DNA of 64,000 nt from Shewanella amazonensis SB2B (lineage in GTDB: Bacteria > Pseudomonadota > Gammaproteobacteria > Enterobacterales > Shewanellaceae): positions 1,184,001-1,248,000 of the forward strand of contig NC_008700.1 of assembly GCF_000015245.1 (NCBI RefSeq). The letters are read 5' to 3'. The notes below the pieces were generated by a model, which had not been told where the DNA came from, did no database searches, and saw only the letters and a program-made list of their open reading frames with translations. Both the position numbers and the translations under genes were made by a program. Within the stretch, counting starts at the first letter, position 1; the number at the start of each line of letters is the position of its first letter. This document shows, in pieces, positions 14,452 through 24,317 of this stretch.

Positions 14452-16212
14452 TCAGACTCCTTCGCCGTCTGCGAGCACCAGCTGGGCATTATCTTGCCGG
14501 TGGACTCCCAGATATCGCTCGCGTTTTTTGTCTTTCAGGCGGGTCAGGTCCACAGTCACCAGCCCATCGACGCAGTGACCGAAGTCGGGATCAACGCTGA
14601 ATGCGGCAAAGGATACGCCGTCTTCATGGCAGAGCTCTGTGTACTGTTTGTAGAGGGTTGGCACAGCAACACCCATGCCAGACAGGGTATGCTTCAGGCG
14701 TTTAAAGGCATCCTCCATGGGTAACCCTTCATACAGCTTGTCAAGCTCGCGCCGACGCTCATCAGACAGTCTGAATGCCTGTTTCGGGGATGCCAGTTGG
14801 GTGTTGGCGCCGTAGAAGCGGCCATAAAAATCCACCAACATTTCTCTGGCTGCCAGGGGTAACTGGCCGCTGATGGACACCGGGCCGAACAGATAGCGAT
14901 ATTGCGGATTGCGTGCGAGGAAGGCGCCGATACCAAACCAGAGGTAGTCCAGACTGCGTTTGCCCCAGTATCTGGGCTGTACGAAACTGCGGCCCAGCTC
15001 CAACCCCTCGGCAAAGCAGGGGGCAAAGGCGTCTGTGAAATCAAACAGGCTTTGGCTATAGAGGCTGTTGGCACCAAGCTCCTGATGCAGTTTACTGGCA
15101 CTGGCAAAACGGTAAGCGCCCACTACTTCCAGCGCTTCTTTGTCCCACAGCACCAGATGCAGATAGTGACTGTCGAAGGCGTCTATATCCCGGCGTTTGC
15201 CCGTACCTTCGCCCACGGCCCGGAAGGCCTGCTCCCGCAAGCGGCCTATCTCACGCATGATGGGGTTGGAGCCCTGATGCTGGTAAAGGTAAATGGTTTT
15301 TCCGTCCTGGGTGTTCCCCAAATGCTCACAGGCACCAAGTGCCGCTTTAAGCTCGGCGCGGCACTCGGGGCGGGCAATGGGACTTTGGGTTTTAAACAGG
15401 GGCGGACGGTTTTTGCCGATGCGATACAGATGGTTTTTCAGCAGGGTGACCTTGGTTTTGAGATCAAAGTCCTTTGCCTTGAGGGCGTCAAGGGCGATGA
15501 GCTCCCCTATGCGTATGGGCATGGTTCGCTGTTTCTGGCGGAACATTTCTTTCACCAGCAGCAGGGTGGAAAGGGGTTTGTAAATCATGGATGTGCCGTA
15601 GAAGGTTGCCGAGTTGCGTGCGTCGGCAAACAGGGGCAGCAGCGGCGCATCGCAGGCCAGGGCGATTTTCAGAAATCCGCTTTGCCACAGGGTATCCCTG
15701 ACACCATTCGGGCGCAGGCGGGACACTTCACCTGCGGGGAAGATAAGCAGGGCTCCGTCGTTTTGCAGGTGACGATGAATGGCTTCCAGATGATGCTTGG
15801 GGGTGCCGCCGCCCATGTTGCGCACCGGCAACAAGATGGGATGCAGAGGTTCAATCGCCATCAGGATCTCGTTGGCCACCACCTTGATGTCGGGACGGAT
15901 TTCCCCGATGAGCTTTATCATCGCCAGCGCATCCAGAGAACCTATGGGATGATTGGCAAAAATCACCACCCGGCCTTTGGCGGGAATATTATCCAGGTCA
16001 CTGTCGGGCACAGTAAAACTGAAGTTCAGGGTTTCCAGCACGGCACCGGCAAAGTCTACACCCTGCATAAAGGCGAATTCGGCGGCGATGCGGTTACATT
16101 CCTCTTCATGGAGTAAGAATCGCAGCGCGGCCGACACAGGGCGTTTGAGCCAGGGGCTTGCCGAGATGGCGGGCAAGCGGGTGTCTATCAGATTATCTAC
16201 GGTAAAAATCAT
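14452..16212 (-). CDS. olsF: bifunctional ornithine-lipid synthase, OlsF type (acyltransferase-GNAT fusion)
   Basis: About 586 residues with two fused catalytic domains. The N-terminal half is a PlsC-like acyltransferase with NHPIGSLD and FPAGEVSR motifs. The C-terminal half (about 300-560) is the hemolysin-type acyl-ACP-dependent acetyltransferase-like domain of OlsB proteins. This order matches OlsF, in which the C-terminal domain N-acylates ornithine and the N-terminal domain O-acylates the lyso-lipid to give the phosphorus-free ornithine lipid. The ATG at 16212 has AGGA upstream; a TTG seven codons earlier would overlap the upstream gene and lacks that spacing. A plain hemolysin-like acyltransferase remains possible without lipid data. 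Confidence 0.78.
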   Translation of the reverse strand: MIFTVDNLIDTRLPAISASPWLKRPVSAALRFLLHEEECNRIAAEFAFMQGVDFAGAVLETLNFSFTVPDSDLDNIPAKGRVVIFANHPIGSLDALAMIKLIGEIRPDIKVVANEILMAIEPLHPILLPVRNMGGGTPKHHLEAIHRHLQNDGALLIFPAGEVSRLRPNGVRDTLWQSGFLKIALACDAPLLPLFADARNSATFYGTSMIYKPLSTLLLVKEMFRQKQRTMPIRIGELIALDALKAKDFDLKTKVTLLKNHLYRIGKNRPPLFKTQSPIARPECRAELKAALGACEHLGNTQDGKTIYLYQHQGSNPIMREIGRLREQAFRAVGEGTGKRRDIDAFDSHYLHLVLWDKEALEVVGAYRFASASKLHQELGANSLYSQSLFDFTDAFAPCFAEGLELGRSFVQPRYWGKRSLDYLWFGIGAFLARNPQYRYLFGPVSISGQLPLAAREMLVDFYGRFYGANTQLASPKQAFRLSDERRRELDKLYEGLPMEDAFKRLKHTLSGMGVAVPTLYKQYTELCHEDGVSFAAFSVDPDFGHCVDGLVTVDLTRLKDKKRERYLGVHRQDNAQLVLADGEGV

Positions 16213-16225
16213 CTTGTGTCCTGTC

Positions 16226-17074
16226 TCAGGCAACCTTCATGCGGGCCTTGCTTGTGTTGTTGAGGAGCACTTCCTGCTCCAGCTCCAGCCGGTGCTCGGC
16301 ATGGTTCCACCTGAGCAGCTGGAAGTTTCCCTGGGGTGTTTCGGCAATCAGGGTAGTGTTTTCTACCCAGTCACCTGTGTTGGCATAAATCAGTGAGCCC
16401 TGTTCGATGAGCGCAGGCTGGTGGATATGGCCACAGACCAGCATGTCTGCCTCCTGGCGTGCGCAGTGTTTCAGTGCGACTTCACGGTACTTGCTGATGG
16501 CGGCCTGCGCCTTGCTGACTCTGGCTTTGATGTAACCGGCCAGGGACCAGTAGGGGTAGCCCAACAACTTCCGGCAGCGGTGCAGTGCCCGGTTTAGCCA
16601 CAGCAGCAGGTCATAAAGGTTGTCGCCGAGACGGGCGTGGAAACGGCCTATGGCAATTTCGGCATCGAAGTCGTCGCCGTGAATGGTCAGTACGTCCAGT
16701 CCGGTGCGGCTGTGATGTCTGTGAGTGCGCTCGATGTGAATGCCGCGAAAGCTGATGCCGTGAAAGCGGCGAAACCATTCGTCGTGATTGCCTGGCACGT
16801 AAACGATGTCGGTGCCTTGCTCTGCCAGAGACAGCAGCAATTCCAGCAATTGTCTGTGGCTTTGGGGCCAGAAACTGCGGCGCTTGAGCGACCAGAGATC
16901 GACAATATCGCCGGCGAGGATCAGTTTGTCGTAATGGTAGGATGAAAGCAGGCTGAGGAGGGGACCTGCCTGGCAGTCGGGTGTACCAAGGTGTACATCC
17001 GAAATCCACAGGCAGCGAAAGTGTCCCAGTGCTCCGCGGCGCTGTGTGGCACAAGCGGCTTTATTGGTGTCCAT
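16226..17074 (-). CDS. LpxH-like metallophosphoesterase (UDP-2,3-diacylglucosamine diphosphatase family)
   Basis: A 282-residue calcineurin-type phosphoesterase. The metal motifs appear in order: SDVHLG near the start, GDIVD, GNHDE, HGDDFD and GHIHQP. Sequence style and length fit the LpxH-like branch whose members cleave UDP-2,3-diacylglucosamine or related pyrophosphates. Orthodox lpxH may lie elsewhere, so the true substrate is uncertain. It ends 13 bases before the olsF-like gene and probably shares its transcript, which suggests a role in envelope lipid metabolism. Confidence 0.8.
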   Translation of the reverse strand: MDTNKAACATQRRGALGHFRCLWISDVHLGTPDCQAGPLLSLLSSYHYDKLILAGDIVDLWSLKRRSFWPQSHRQLLELLLSLAEQGTDIVYVPGNHDEWFRRFHGISFRGIHIERTHRHHSRTGLDVLTIHGDDFDAEIAIGRFHARLGDNLYDLLLWLNRALHRCRKLLGYPYWSLAGYIKARVSKAQAAISKYREVALKHCARQEADMLVCGHIHQPALIEQGSLIYANTGDWVENTTLIAETPQGNFQLLRWNHAEHRLELEQEVLLNNTSKARMKVA

Positions 17075-17159
17075 ATCGGCTCCAAACCTTTGGGATGCTT
17101 ACAGCCTAAGGATGGGGTTTGACCGACAAATGACAGCCCTGTGACTTTCTGATGACACC

Positions 17160-20100
17160 TTACTGAGGGCGGTGCAGTTCCATGCTTTTGGGCAGGCGGA
17201 TGATGAAGTGAGCGCCCTGATGGGGCGCAGTGATCAGCTCGATATCGCCTTCCAGCACCTGATGAACCAGGTTGTAAACGATATTCATGCCAAGGCCACT
17301 GCCTCCCTTACCCCGCTTGGTGGTAAAGAAAGGCGTGAAGATATTGTCCTGAATTTCCTGACTCATACCGCAGCCATCATCACGGTAGTCCAGCACTATG
17401 CCCTCTGGGGTTCGCTTGATGGTAAGCCGCAGGGTGCCGCTGCGGCCATCCGGGTAGGCGTGGATGATGGAGTTGTTAAACAAGTTGCTGATAATCTGAT
17501 AGAAAATCCCAGGGTTACTGTTCACCAGCAACTGAGGGTCGCACTCGTAGCTGTACTTGTGAGGGGTACGGGACAGCAAGGGGTTGAGGGAGAGAAAGAT
17601 CTCATCCACGTACTGGCTCAAGTCAAACTCCCGCAACTCTTCATGGGACTGGTCGACCGATACCTTTTTGAAGCTGCTGATGAGTTTGGCAGCACGCTCA
17701 AGATTGGTGAGCATCAGCTTACAGCAGTCATTCACTTCACTCTGGTACAGCACAAAATCATCTTCATCCACTTCGCCTTTTTCAAAGGCGGCGGTAAATT
17801 CTCTCACCCGGTCCTGCAGATGGGAGGCCGCGGTCACCGAAATCCCGATGGGCGTGTTCACTTCATGGGTAATACTGGCCACCAAGCCGCCGAGGGTGGC
17901 CATTTTTTCTTTATCCAACAGTTCATCACGGGTCTGACGCAGTTCTTCAAGCAGGGTGTTGAGCTCTTCATTTTTGTCCTGCAGCTCCTGAGTCCTCACG
18001 GTAACTCTTTGTTCCAGCTCGGCATTGAGTTCTCGCAGGGCTTCTTCTGCCTCCTTGAGCCGCTGGATATTTTTGACTGTGCCCATAATCCGTTCTGGAC
18101 GGCCGGTTTCATCCCGGGAAATGACTTTGCCGTGATTGAGTACCCACAGCCACTGGTCTTCACCGGTGCGGCCGCGGTAGCTTACTTCGAATTCATCCAC
18201 GCCGCGGTAGAGGCAGTCATCCATTGCAGCCCTGACTTTGGCAACATCATCGGGATGAATAACCACCAGCAGTGTGTTGGCCAGATTCAGTTCCTGGGGA
18301 GGGTAACTCAAATAGGTATTGGAGCGGGTGAGGCGCTGGGCGGCAATCTCCCAATCCCAGAACTCATCGCCACTGCTGGAGAGCGCCTGCTGCAAACGCT
18401 GTTCACTGACGGCTATCTTGTCCATGAGCGCCATTTTGGCGCGGTATTTGGATAACTTCATGTACAGCAGTAGCCCAAGGATACAGGTCGCTATGAGTAA
18501 ATACAGGCCATAGGCCCACCAGGTTTGCCACGGTGCGGCTTCGATGGTGATACCCATGGCTGTGATAGGGCTCTGGGCGCCGTCGATATTGCGGGCCCTG
18601 ACTTCAAATTGGTACAGCCCGGGGCTCAGGCCGGTAAAGGTGGCCTGTTGCAGATCGTTGTCGGTAAACCAGTTGTCATCCAAGCCGAGCATACGGTATT
18701 CGTAACTGAGCTGGTGGGCATCGGTGAGCGCTGCCGATTGATAGCCCAGGGCAAACAGGGTGTCTGTGTGATTAATTTTCAGAGTTCCCGGCTCACCTTT
18801 GCCTTTGGCCGATTGGGGCAAGTCGGCCGGTTGGTTCATTAACATCAGGCTCTGTATTGACGGTGCTCTCGGAGGCGCCCGTCTGGGCAGATCTTCGGGG
18901 TGTATATGGTTGAAACCGTTAATCCCGCCAATGTACAGACTGTTGTCCCGGTCGAGAAAGGCAGCGCCAAAGTTAAATTCATTGTCCTGCAGGCCATCTT
19001 CTCTGGTAAAACTGCGGACCTTGCCAGTGCGGGTGTCGATAACACTTAACCCACTTGCGGTACCGGCCCACAGCCTGTGGTGAGCATCCAAAATCATCAG
19101 ATAGACCACATCACCTATCAATCCCTTGGATTTGTCGATTCTGTCTACGGCCATGGTTTGGGTATCGAGGGAGATAACACCGTTGTCGGATGCCAGCCAT
19201 AACTTGCCATTGTCTTCCATAAAGATTGAGAACAAATGATTACTGGGTAAGGCAGGGGTGGAATCTGTGTTGAAGTGCCGGTATTGGCCTTGAGTATTGA
19301 GCATGGCCAGACCACCACCGTAGGTGGCAATCCAAAGCGTGCCATCACTGCTTTGCGCCATTCCTGTGACCTGATCTTCCGGCAGAAGATTACTGTTGCT
19401 TCTGTCGATGGCGCTGAACTGGCCGCTGTTGACGTCCATTCGCGCCACGCCGCCATCCAGTGTGGTTATCCAAAACTGCCTTTGCGCATCGCGAAACAGG
19501 CTGTACAGGGTGTTGCTTGGCAGGCTGGTGCTGTTACCGGGGTCGTGGCGAAATTGCCGGAAACTCTGCCTGTCTTTGCTGACAATCACCAAACCGAGGC
19601 CCCGGGTGCCTATCCACAGCTGGCCATCGTCATCTTCCCTGATAAAACTGATAAAGGCCTGTGTCAGCTCTGGCAGCGGCAAACCATGGGGAAGAAACCC
19701 TATTATCTCGCCTTCAGCAGATTCTTTTGCCCTCAGTAAACCACCGGTTGAGCCCACCCAGAGTTGTCCCTGACTGTCGCGAAAGAAGCTGCGGATGTCG
19801 CTGTTTTGCAGATTATCTTTCTCAAAGCTCTGGCCATGAATATGCCTGAGTTGCCTCGATGGCAACGACAAACGGGCAATACCCGCGCTGCGGGTGCCAA
19901 TCCACAATTGTTGTTCTTCATCCAGCCACAGGCGGGTGAGCGTTTGGTTGCTGAGGCTGCGGTAATCGGCAGGAGAATGCTCGTAGCGTTCAAGCCGCCG
20001 CTTGCCAATATCCAACTCAGCGAGACCCGCGCCTGAGGTTGATATCCACAGGTGCCCCTGGTTATCTGTGGCTGGGATGGTGTTTGATGATATGGCGTTG

Positions 20101-20912
20101 TGGTGGTGATTGGTGTGGCTGTACACATCCAGCAAGAGATCTGCAATGGCAACCCGGGTGATGTCCGATGGAAAAAGATTACTGAAATCCTCCAGGGAGT
20201 CATCGTCCTGCCCATAGCGCAGCAGCTCCATGTTGTCGGTGCCAAGCCAAAGGTTTCCTGCAGGGTCGATTGTCATGGCAGAAACCGATAATCCTCTGAG
20301 CTTATCCGGGCTCCTGCTTTGCCCATCCTGTGTCAGATGGGAGACACCGCCAAGCATTGCAAGCCAAAATCCGCCCCGGCCATCGGCCGTGATACCTAAT
20401 ACGTTTCCGCTGCCCGCTATCCTGTGGGTCTTTACCACCCGGCCTGCACTCGGGGAAAACTCCAGCACGCCCAGTTTATCGGTGGCCAGCCACAAAGCGC
20501 CGGAGGCATCTTCACTGATGCCGGTGAAACGGACATTGGGAATACCAGCCTCTGCGCCAAACACCTTGAAGGTATCTGTGAGTGGCTGATACAGGTTCAC
20601 CCCTGCATTTTCTGTCAATAACCAGAGTTCACCTTTGGCGGAGAGATGTAAAAAGGAAATATCGTTTGCCGACGGTCCATTTGGTGCATCGCTTTGGGTA
20701 TAAATTTTAAAGTGTTTACCGTCGTATCTGTTGAGCCCTGCCTGGGTGGCAATCCACAGATACCCCCGGGAATCTGTGACCAGGTCGTTGACGGTATTCA
20801 TGGATAAGCCGTGTTCGGCTTCCAGGGTTTGAAAGGCGGGTTTATAGCCGTATGCACCGGCGCAAAGCAGTGAGCAACACAGGAGAATGAGCGAGGAAAG
20901 AATCAGCTTCAC
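17160..20912 (-). CDS. two-component sensor histidine kinase with periplasmic beta-propellers
   Basis: A 1250-residue membrane kinase. A signal peptide (about 1-22) leads into a periplasmic region of many Reg_prop repeats (about 25-690, recurring LWIATxxGLNRYD-type units, normally two seven-bladed propellers), then a Y_Y_Y domain (about 725-795), a membrane helix (about 805-827), a PAS domain, a coiled coil, a kinase domain with His1016 in SITHEVNTPIG, and an ATPase domain with DDGCGM and GSGLGMN. There is no receiver or DNA-binding domain and no response regulator next to it, so it is an orphan. Propeller kinases of this build often sense polymers or other extracellular ligands. The start is GTG with AAGGG upstream. 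Confidence 0.9.
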   Translation of the reverse strand: MKLILSSLILLCCSLLCAGAYGYKPAFQTLEAEHGLSMNTVNDLVTDSRGYLWIATQAGLNRYDGKHFKIYTQSDAPNGPSANDISFLHLSAKGELWLLTENAGVNLYQPLTDTFKVFGAEAGIPNVRFTGISEDASGALWLATDKLGVLEFSPSAGRVVKTHRIAGSGNVLGITADGRGGFWLAMLGGVSHLTQDGQSRSPDKLRGLSVSAMTIDPAGNLWLGTDNMELLRYGQDDDSLEDFSNLFPSDITRVAIADLLLDVYSHTNHHHNAISSNTIPATDNQGHLWISTSGAGLAELDIGKRRLERYEHSPADYRSLSNQTLTRLWLDEEQQLWIGTRSAGIARLSLPSRQLRHIHGQSFEKDNLQNSDIRSFFRDSQGQLWVGSTGGLLRAKESAEGEIIGFLPHGLPLPELTQAFISFIREDDDGQLWIGTRGLGLVIVSKDRQSFRQFRHDPGNSTSLPSNTLYSLFRDAQRQFWITTLDGGVARMDVNSGQFSAIDRSNSNLLPEDQVTGMAQSSDGTLWIATYGGGLAMLNTQGQYRHFNTDSTPALPSNHLFSIFMEDNGKLWLASDNGVISLDTQTMAVDRIDKSKGLIGDVVYLMILDAHHRLWAGTASGLSVIDTRTGKVRSFTREDGLQDNEFNFGAAFLDRDNSLYIGGINGFNHIHPEDLPRRAPPRAPSIQSLMLMNQPADLPQSAKGKGEPGTLKINHTDTLFALGYQSAALTDAHQLSYEYRMLGLDDNWFTDNDLQQATFTGLSPGLYQFEVRARNIDGAQSPITAMGITIEAAPWQTWWAYGLYLLIATCILGLLLYMKLSKYRAKMALMDKIAVSEQRLQQALSSSGDEFWDWEIAAQRLTRSNTYLSYPPQELNLANTLLVVIHPDDVAKVRAAMDDCLYRGVDEFEVSYRGRTGEDQWLWVLNHGKVISRDETGRPERIMGTVKNIQRLKEAEEALRELNAELEQRVTVRTQELQDKNEELNTLLEELRQTRDELLDKEKMATLGGLVASITHEVNTPIGISVTAASHLQDRVREFTAAFEKGEVDEDDFVLYQSEVNDCCKLMLTNLERAAKLISSFKKVSVDQSHEELREFDLSQYVDEIFLSLNPLLSRTPHKYSYECDPQLLVNSNPGIFYQIISNLFNNSIIHAYPDGRSGTLRLTIKRTPEGIVLDYRDDGCGMSQEIQDNIFTPFFTTKRGKGGSGLGMNIVYNLVHQVLEGDIELITAPHQGAHFIIRLPKSMELHRPQ

Positions 20913-20972
20913 TTACAAAACCCTTTGATTAAGTAGTTAAAGTGTAGAAGCTGAAGACAAAGTTGCGAGCCC

Positions 20973-21003
20973 GAAAACAAAAACCGGCGCCAGGCGCCGG
21001 TTT
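20973..21003 (-). terminator. intrinsic terminator after the YjiH-type gene
   Basis: An 11-base G/C-rich perfect stem (AAACCGGCGCC at 20981-20991, one-base loop, complement to 21003) is followed on the minus strand by TTTTTGTTTTC. It separates the YjiH-type gene from the downstream kinase. Confidence 0.88.
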
Positions 21004-21022
21004 GTCATGTTCAGGTTCAGGC

Positions 21023-22381
21023 TCAGAATATCAGGTGAGCCACACCGGCGATGACCGGCAGGGTGACCAGAGTACGCAGAACGAAAATCACGAACAGCTC
21101 CGGCAGGTTGACCGGAATGCGCGAACCAATCAGCAGGGCGCCGACTTCGCTCATGTAAATCAGCTGGGTCACGGACAGGGCCGCAATCACAAAGCGGGTC
21201 ATATCCGATTCGATGCTGGCTGCCAGAATCGATGGGATAAACATGTCTGCAAAGCCCACAACGATAGTTTTGGAGGCAGCGGTGGCTTCCGGGATTTGCA
21301 GCAGTTCAAGCAGCGGAATAAAGGGCATGCCGAGGTAGTCAAAAATCGGTGTGTATTCGGCAATCATCAGCGCCACAGTACCTATGGCCATTACCACCGG
21401 CAAAATTCCCAGCACCATATCGGCGACGTTTTTCACGCCTTCGGTAAAGGTCTCCTTGACGCCGCCGCTGGCCGCTGCCTTGGCGAGTGCCATGTCATAG
21501 CCCCAGGAAAACACACTGTGACCGGCGGGGACCACTTCATCGTCAGGATGTCTCGGGGTGCCGTCGATGTAGTTGTCTTTTTTCCAGCAAAGCGGTGGCA
21601 ACTTGGGCACCACAATGGCAGCCACGATACCGGCCAGACACACCGTCAGGTAGAAGGGTACAAACAGTGCCTCAAGCTTCACCTGAGAGATCACCACCAG
21701 CGAGAAGGTAATGGATACCGCCGAGAAGGTCGTGCCAATGACCGCCGCTTCGCGGGCAGTGTAAAAACGGCCTTCGTACTGTTTGCTGGTGAGTAGGATC
21801 CCCACACTGCCATCACCGAGCCAGGAGGCCATACAGTCGATGGCACAGCGGCCGGGCAGGTTAAACACAGGTCGCATGATTTTGGTCAGCAGAGCACCAA
21901 AAAGCTCCAGCAGGCCAAAATTCAGCAGCAGTGGCAGCAGCATACCGGCAAAAATAAACACGCTGAGCAGCACGGGCAACAGGTCGTTCAGCACCAGACC
22001 ACCGGTGTTGCCTGACGTAATGGCTTCTGGACCCACTCCGGCAAAGGTCATCAGGATGAAGGCCGCACCCAACATACGGATGAAAAACCACATGGGGCTG
22101 ACGTTAAACAGCGCATTCAAAAAACCGTTTTCGGTAATAAATTTGGGCTTTGCCACCTTGGTGATGAGAGACACCAGGGTCGTCAGAACCACGACTGCCG
22201 TCACTATGGCTGTCGCCTTATCACTCAGCGCATGTTGCAGGGCTTTTGAAATAATCGCGATGGGAATGGTGATGGCATCCTGATAGCTGACCGGCGTCAT
22301 AAACAGCAGAAGCCCTATCAGGGAGGGGACGATAAAGGTCAGTATCGTCTTGATGTTGTGATTTTGTTTTTCTGAAGCCAC
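21023..22381 (-). CDS. YjiH-type membrane protein with nucleoside-recognition (Gate) domain
   Basis: A 452-residue polytopic inner-membrane protein with roughly ten hydrophobic helices. The sequence fits the YjiH family, whose Gate domain is shared with spore-maturation and nucleoside transport proteins. The recognisable stretch GRCAIDCMASWLGDGSVGILL lies in the middle. The transported substrate is unknown for the family. The start is a GTG with AAGGTG about nine bases upstream. It is monocistronic, with its own terminator and a 382-base upstream region. Confidence 0.82.
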   Translation of the reverse strand: MASEKQNHNIKTILTFIVPSLIGLLLFMTPVSYQDAITIPIAIISKALQHALSDKATAIVTAVVVLTTLVSLITKVAKPKFITENGFLNALFNVSPMWFFIRMLGAAFILMTFAGVGPEAITSGNTGGLVLNDLLPVLLSVFIFAGMLLPLLLNFGLLELFGALLTKIMRPVFNLPGRCAIDCMASWLGDGSVGILLTSKQYEGRFYTAREAAVIGTTFSAVSITFSLVVISQVKLEALFVPFYLTVCLAGIVAAIVVPKLPPLCWKKDNYIDGTPRHPDDEVVPAGHSVFSWGYDMALAKAAASGGVKETFTEGVKNVADMVLGILPVVMAIGTVALMIAEYTPIFDYLGMPFIPLLELLQIPEATAASKTIVVGFADMFIPSILAASIESDMTRFVIAALSVTQLIYMSEVGALLIGSRIPVNLPELFVIFVLRTLVTLPVIAGVAHLIF

Positions 22382-22763
22382 GGTATTGGCACCTTAAGCT
22401 GTTGCTAATAAAGCTCTGTTTCCCCACATTCCGTGGTCGAGTCGCAGTTTAACTGTTTTGCGGCCAGTGCATGTCCATGCAGGCCGGAATTTGGCGAGGG
22501 GCAAGATTACTCTCTAAGACCTGCGCTGTAAAACGATTCGCCGCCGATATTCTTCAAGTTTGAGCTTGAGCATAGTTATTGACAGCAAATGACTGGATAT
22601 AGCTTACTCTGGAGTATTGGAAACATCACGCACTAAATCTATATCAATCAGTGTGTTGCCAACGTGTTTTTAAAATGTTTAAAGCAGGTTTCTTGAAAAT
22701 GGGCAGGCGTTTTTTGCCTGCCCCGGAAGGCTTGGATAAGCCACTCATTAGATGGTAAATACC
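22382..22763. other. 382-base gap upstream of the YjiH-type gene
   Basis: It holds the promoter region of the YjiH-type gene and the 3' end of the chemoreceptor transcript. Apart from the hairpin at 22701-22723 no RNA gene, credible small gene or clear operator was seen. Confidence 0.6.
22701..22723 (-). terminator. possible terminator of the chemoreceptor gene
   Basis: GGCAGGC and GCCTGCC arms surround a T-rich loop. On the minus strand the stem is followed by ATTTTC, a weak U tract, about 40 bases after the chemoreceptor stop. Confidence 0.5.
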
Positions 22764-24317
22764 TTAGTGGCCAAAGGTTTGGCGAAGGCTGCTGGCCTTA
22801 TCGGCGCTGGATTGCAGTTCCAGGGTGGCTTTGCCCACCAGACTCATGGCAGCCAGGTTGTCATTGGCGCCGTGGGCAATTTGTTGCAGGTTTTGGTTCA
22901 TGTCTGCCACCACGGTTTCCTGCTGGGCTGAGGCTACGGCGTTTTGTTCGGCGAAGTCGTGGATTTCACTTATCTGCACATGAATATTCTGAATGTCATC
23001 AACGCTTTCGGCAATTGCGCGGGCACAGGCCTCTGCCTCCTGCTGGCTGCGGCCCATCTCTTCGGCCCAGCTTCCCAGCATGCTGAACATCTGCTCGACA
23101 CTGCGCGAAATGCTCATGGTGGACTGCTGGGTGCGGGACGACAGGGCGCGCACTTCGTCGGCGACGACGGCAAAGCCGCGTCCCTGCTCGCCGGCTCTGG
23201 CGGCTTCAATGGCTGCATTCAGGGCCAGTAAATTGGTTTGCTCGGCGATGGCATCGATTTCAGACATGGCGCTGGCCACTTTTTCGGCCTCACGATTTAA
23301 TTTTTCGGCATTGCTGGCCGCTTCTGCCACAGCGTCTGCGAGGTTGGCAATCCGGACACGCTTTTCAGACATGGCATGGGCATTGTGTTGGCACAGCTGT
23401 TGGGCGTCACGAATTTTCTCCGAGGTCTGGCGACTGTTGAGTGCCACTTCGCCTATGGTGGCCGTCATTTCTTCCATGGCGCAGGCCAGTTGCTCCAACT
23501 GCCTGTGTTGCATATCGAGACTGGCCTCGGTTTGCCCACTGGCAACCACCAGGTTTTCGGCGATGCGCTGTAATTGCAACGCCTGATCCTGACTGCGGCC
23601 AAGCACGCCCTGCATGCGGGCCTGTTGCAGCAACAGCTGAAAGTCCAGAATAGAGGAGGTGTCATAGCCGCAATAGACGTGGCGGCTGACCGAGTCGAAC
23701 TCCTGTTGCAATGCCATCAGGCGGGCAGGAATGCGAAACGCTTCATCGTAGAAAATGGCGAGATTGACCCCCATCAAGAGCGCGCCGGCCACCATTACGC
23801 CCGGGCCCCACAGCAGGCCACATATACCTAAGCCCGTGGTGGCAACCAGGGCGGAAATAATGCGTTTTTGCCCAAGGGAAAGGTGACGGGGCAACCCCTT
23901 ACCCTGTTGCAGTCGCTGATAAATACGGGTGGCGCGATTGACCCACTCGGTCTGCGGCATGCGGCGCACCGACTGATAGCCGACGATTTTGCCTGCCTCA
24001 AAGATGGGCGTCACAAAGGCATCCACCCAATAAAAGCTGCCATCTTTGGCGCGGTTTTTCACTAGGCCGCGCCAGGACTGACCGGCTTTGAGCTTGCTCC
24101 AGAGTTCAGCAAAGGCGTCTGCCGGCATATCCGGGTGACGCACAATATTGTGGGAGTGCCCCACAAGTTCCTGCTTGCTATAACCGCTTATCTGAATAAA
24201 GCGTGGGTTGGCATAGGTGATGACGCCACGCAAATCTGTGGTAGAAATCAACTCGTCATCCTGATTGAGGCGAATTTCACGTTGGTTGATAGGGCGATGT
24301 TTCGACATGTTCGACAT
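22764..24317 (-). CDS. PAS-containing methyl-accepting chemotaxis protein (Aer-like)
   Basis: A 517-residue chemoreceptor. An N-terminal PAS domain (about 15-125, with GVITYANPRFIQISGYS and YWVDAFVTPIFE) precedes a hydrophobic hairpin (about 155-195) and a cytoplasmic signalling domain with the conserved tip ALNAAIEAARAGEQGRGFAV. There is no large periplasmic domain, so sensing is intracellular, as in Aer, where PAS binds FAD and reads redox state. FAD binding here is inferred. It should signal through CheW/CheA encoded elsewhere. The ATG at 24317 is followed by another in-frame ATG three codons later. Confidence 0.9.
   Translation of the reverse strand: MSNMSKHRPINQREIRLNQDDELISTTDLRGVITYANPRFIQISGYSKQELVGHSHNIVRHPDMPADAFAELWSKLKAGQSWRGLVKNRAKDGSFYWVDAFVTPIFEAGKIVGYQSVRRMPQTEWVNRATRIYQRLQQGKGLPRHLSLGQKRIISALVATTGLGICGLLWGPGVMVAGALLMGVNLAIFYDEAFRIPARLMALQQEFDSVSRHVYCGYDTSSILDFQLLLQQARMQGVLGRSQDQALQLQRIAENLVVASGQTEASLDMQHRQLEQLACAMEEMTATIGEVALNSRQTSEKIRDAQQLCQHNAHAMSEKRVRIANLADAVAEAASNAEKLNREAEKVASAMSEIDAIAEQTNLLALNAAIEAARAGEQGRGFAVVADEVRALSSRTQQSTMSISRSVEQMFSMLGSWAEEMGRSQQEAEACARAIAESVDDIQNIHVQISEIHDFAEQNAVASAQQETVVADMNQNLQQIAHGANDNLAAMSLVGKATLELQSSADKASSLRQTFGH

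Noticed and set aside
14902..16116. 404-codon open frame opposite the OlsF-type gene
   Set aside because: It is fully antisense to a two-domain enzyme with clear motifs and itself shows no family features.
17172..18455. 427-codon open frame opposite the propeller kinase
   Set aside because: It covers the antisense of the PAS and kinase domains; composition is low-quality and no ribosome site supports it.
20963..21796. 277-codon open frame opposite the YjiH-type gene
   Set aside because: It runs through the terminator hairpin and is the antisense of membrane helices, giving an implausible His/Gln-rich product.
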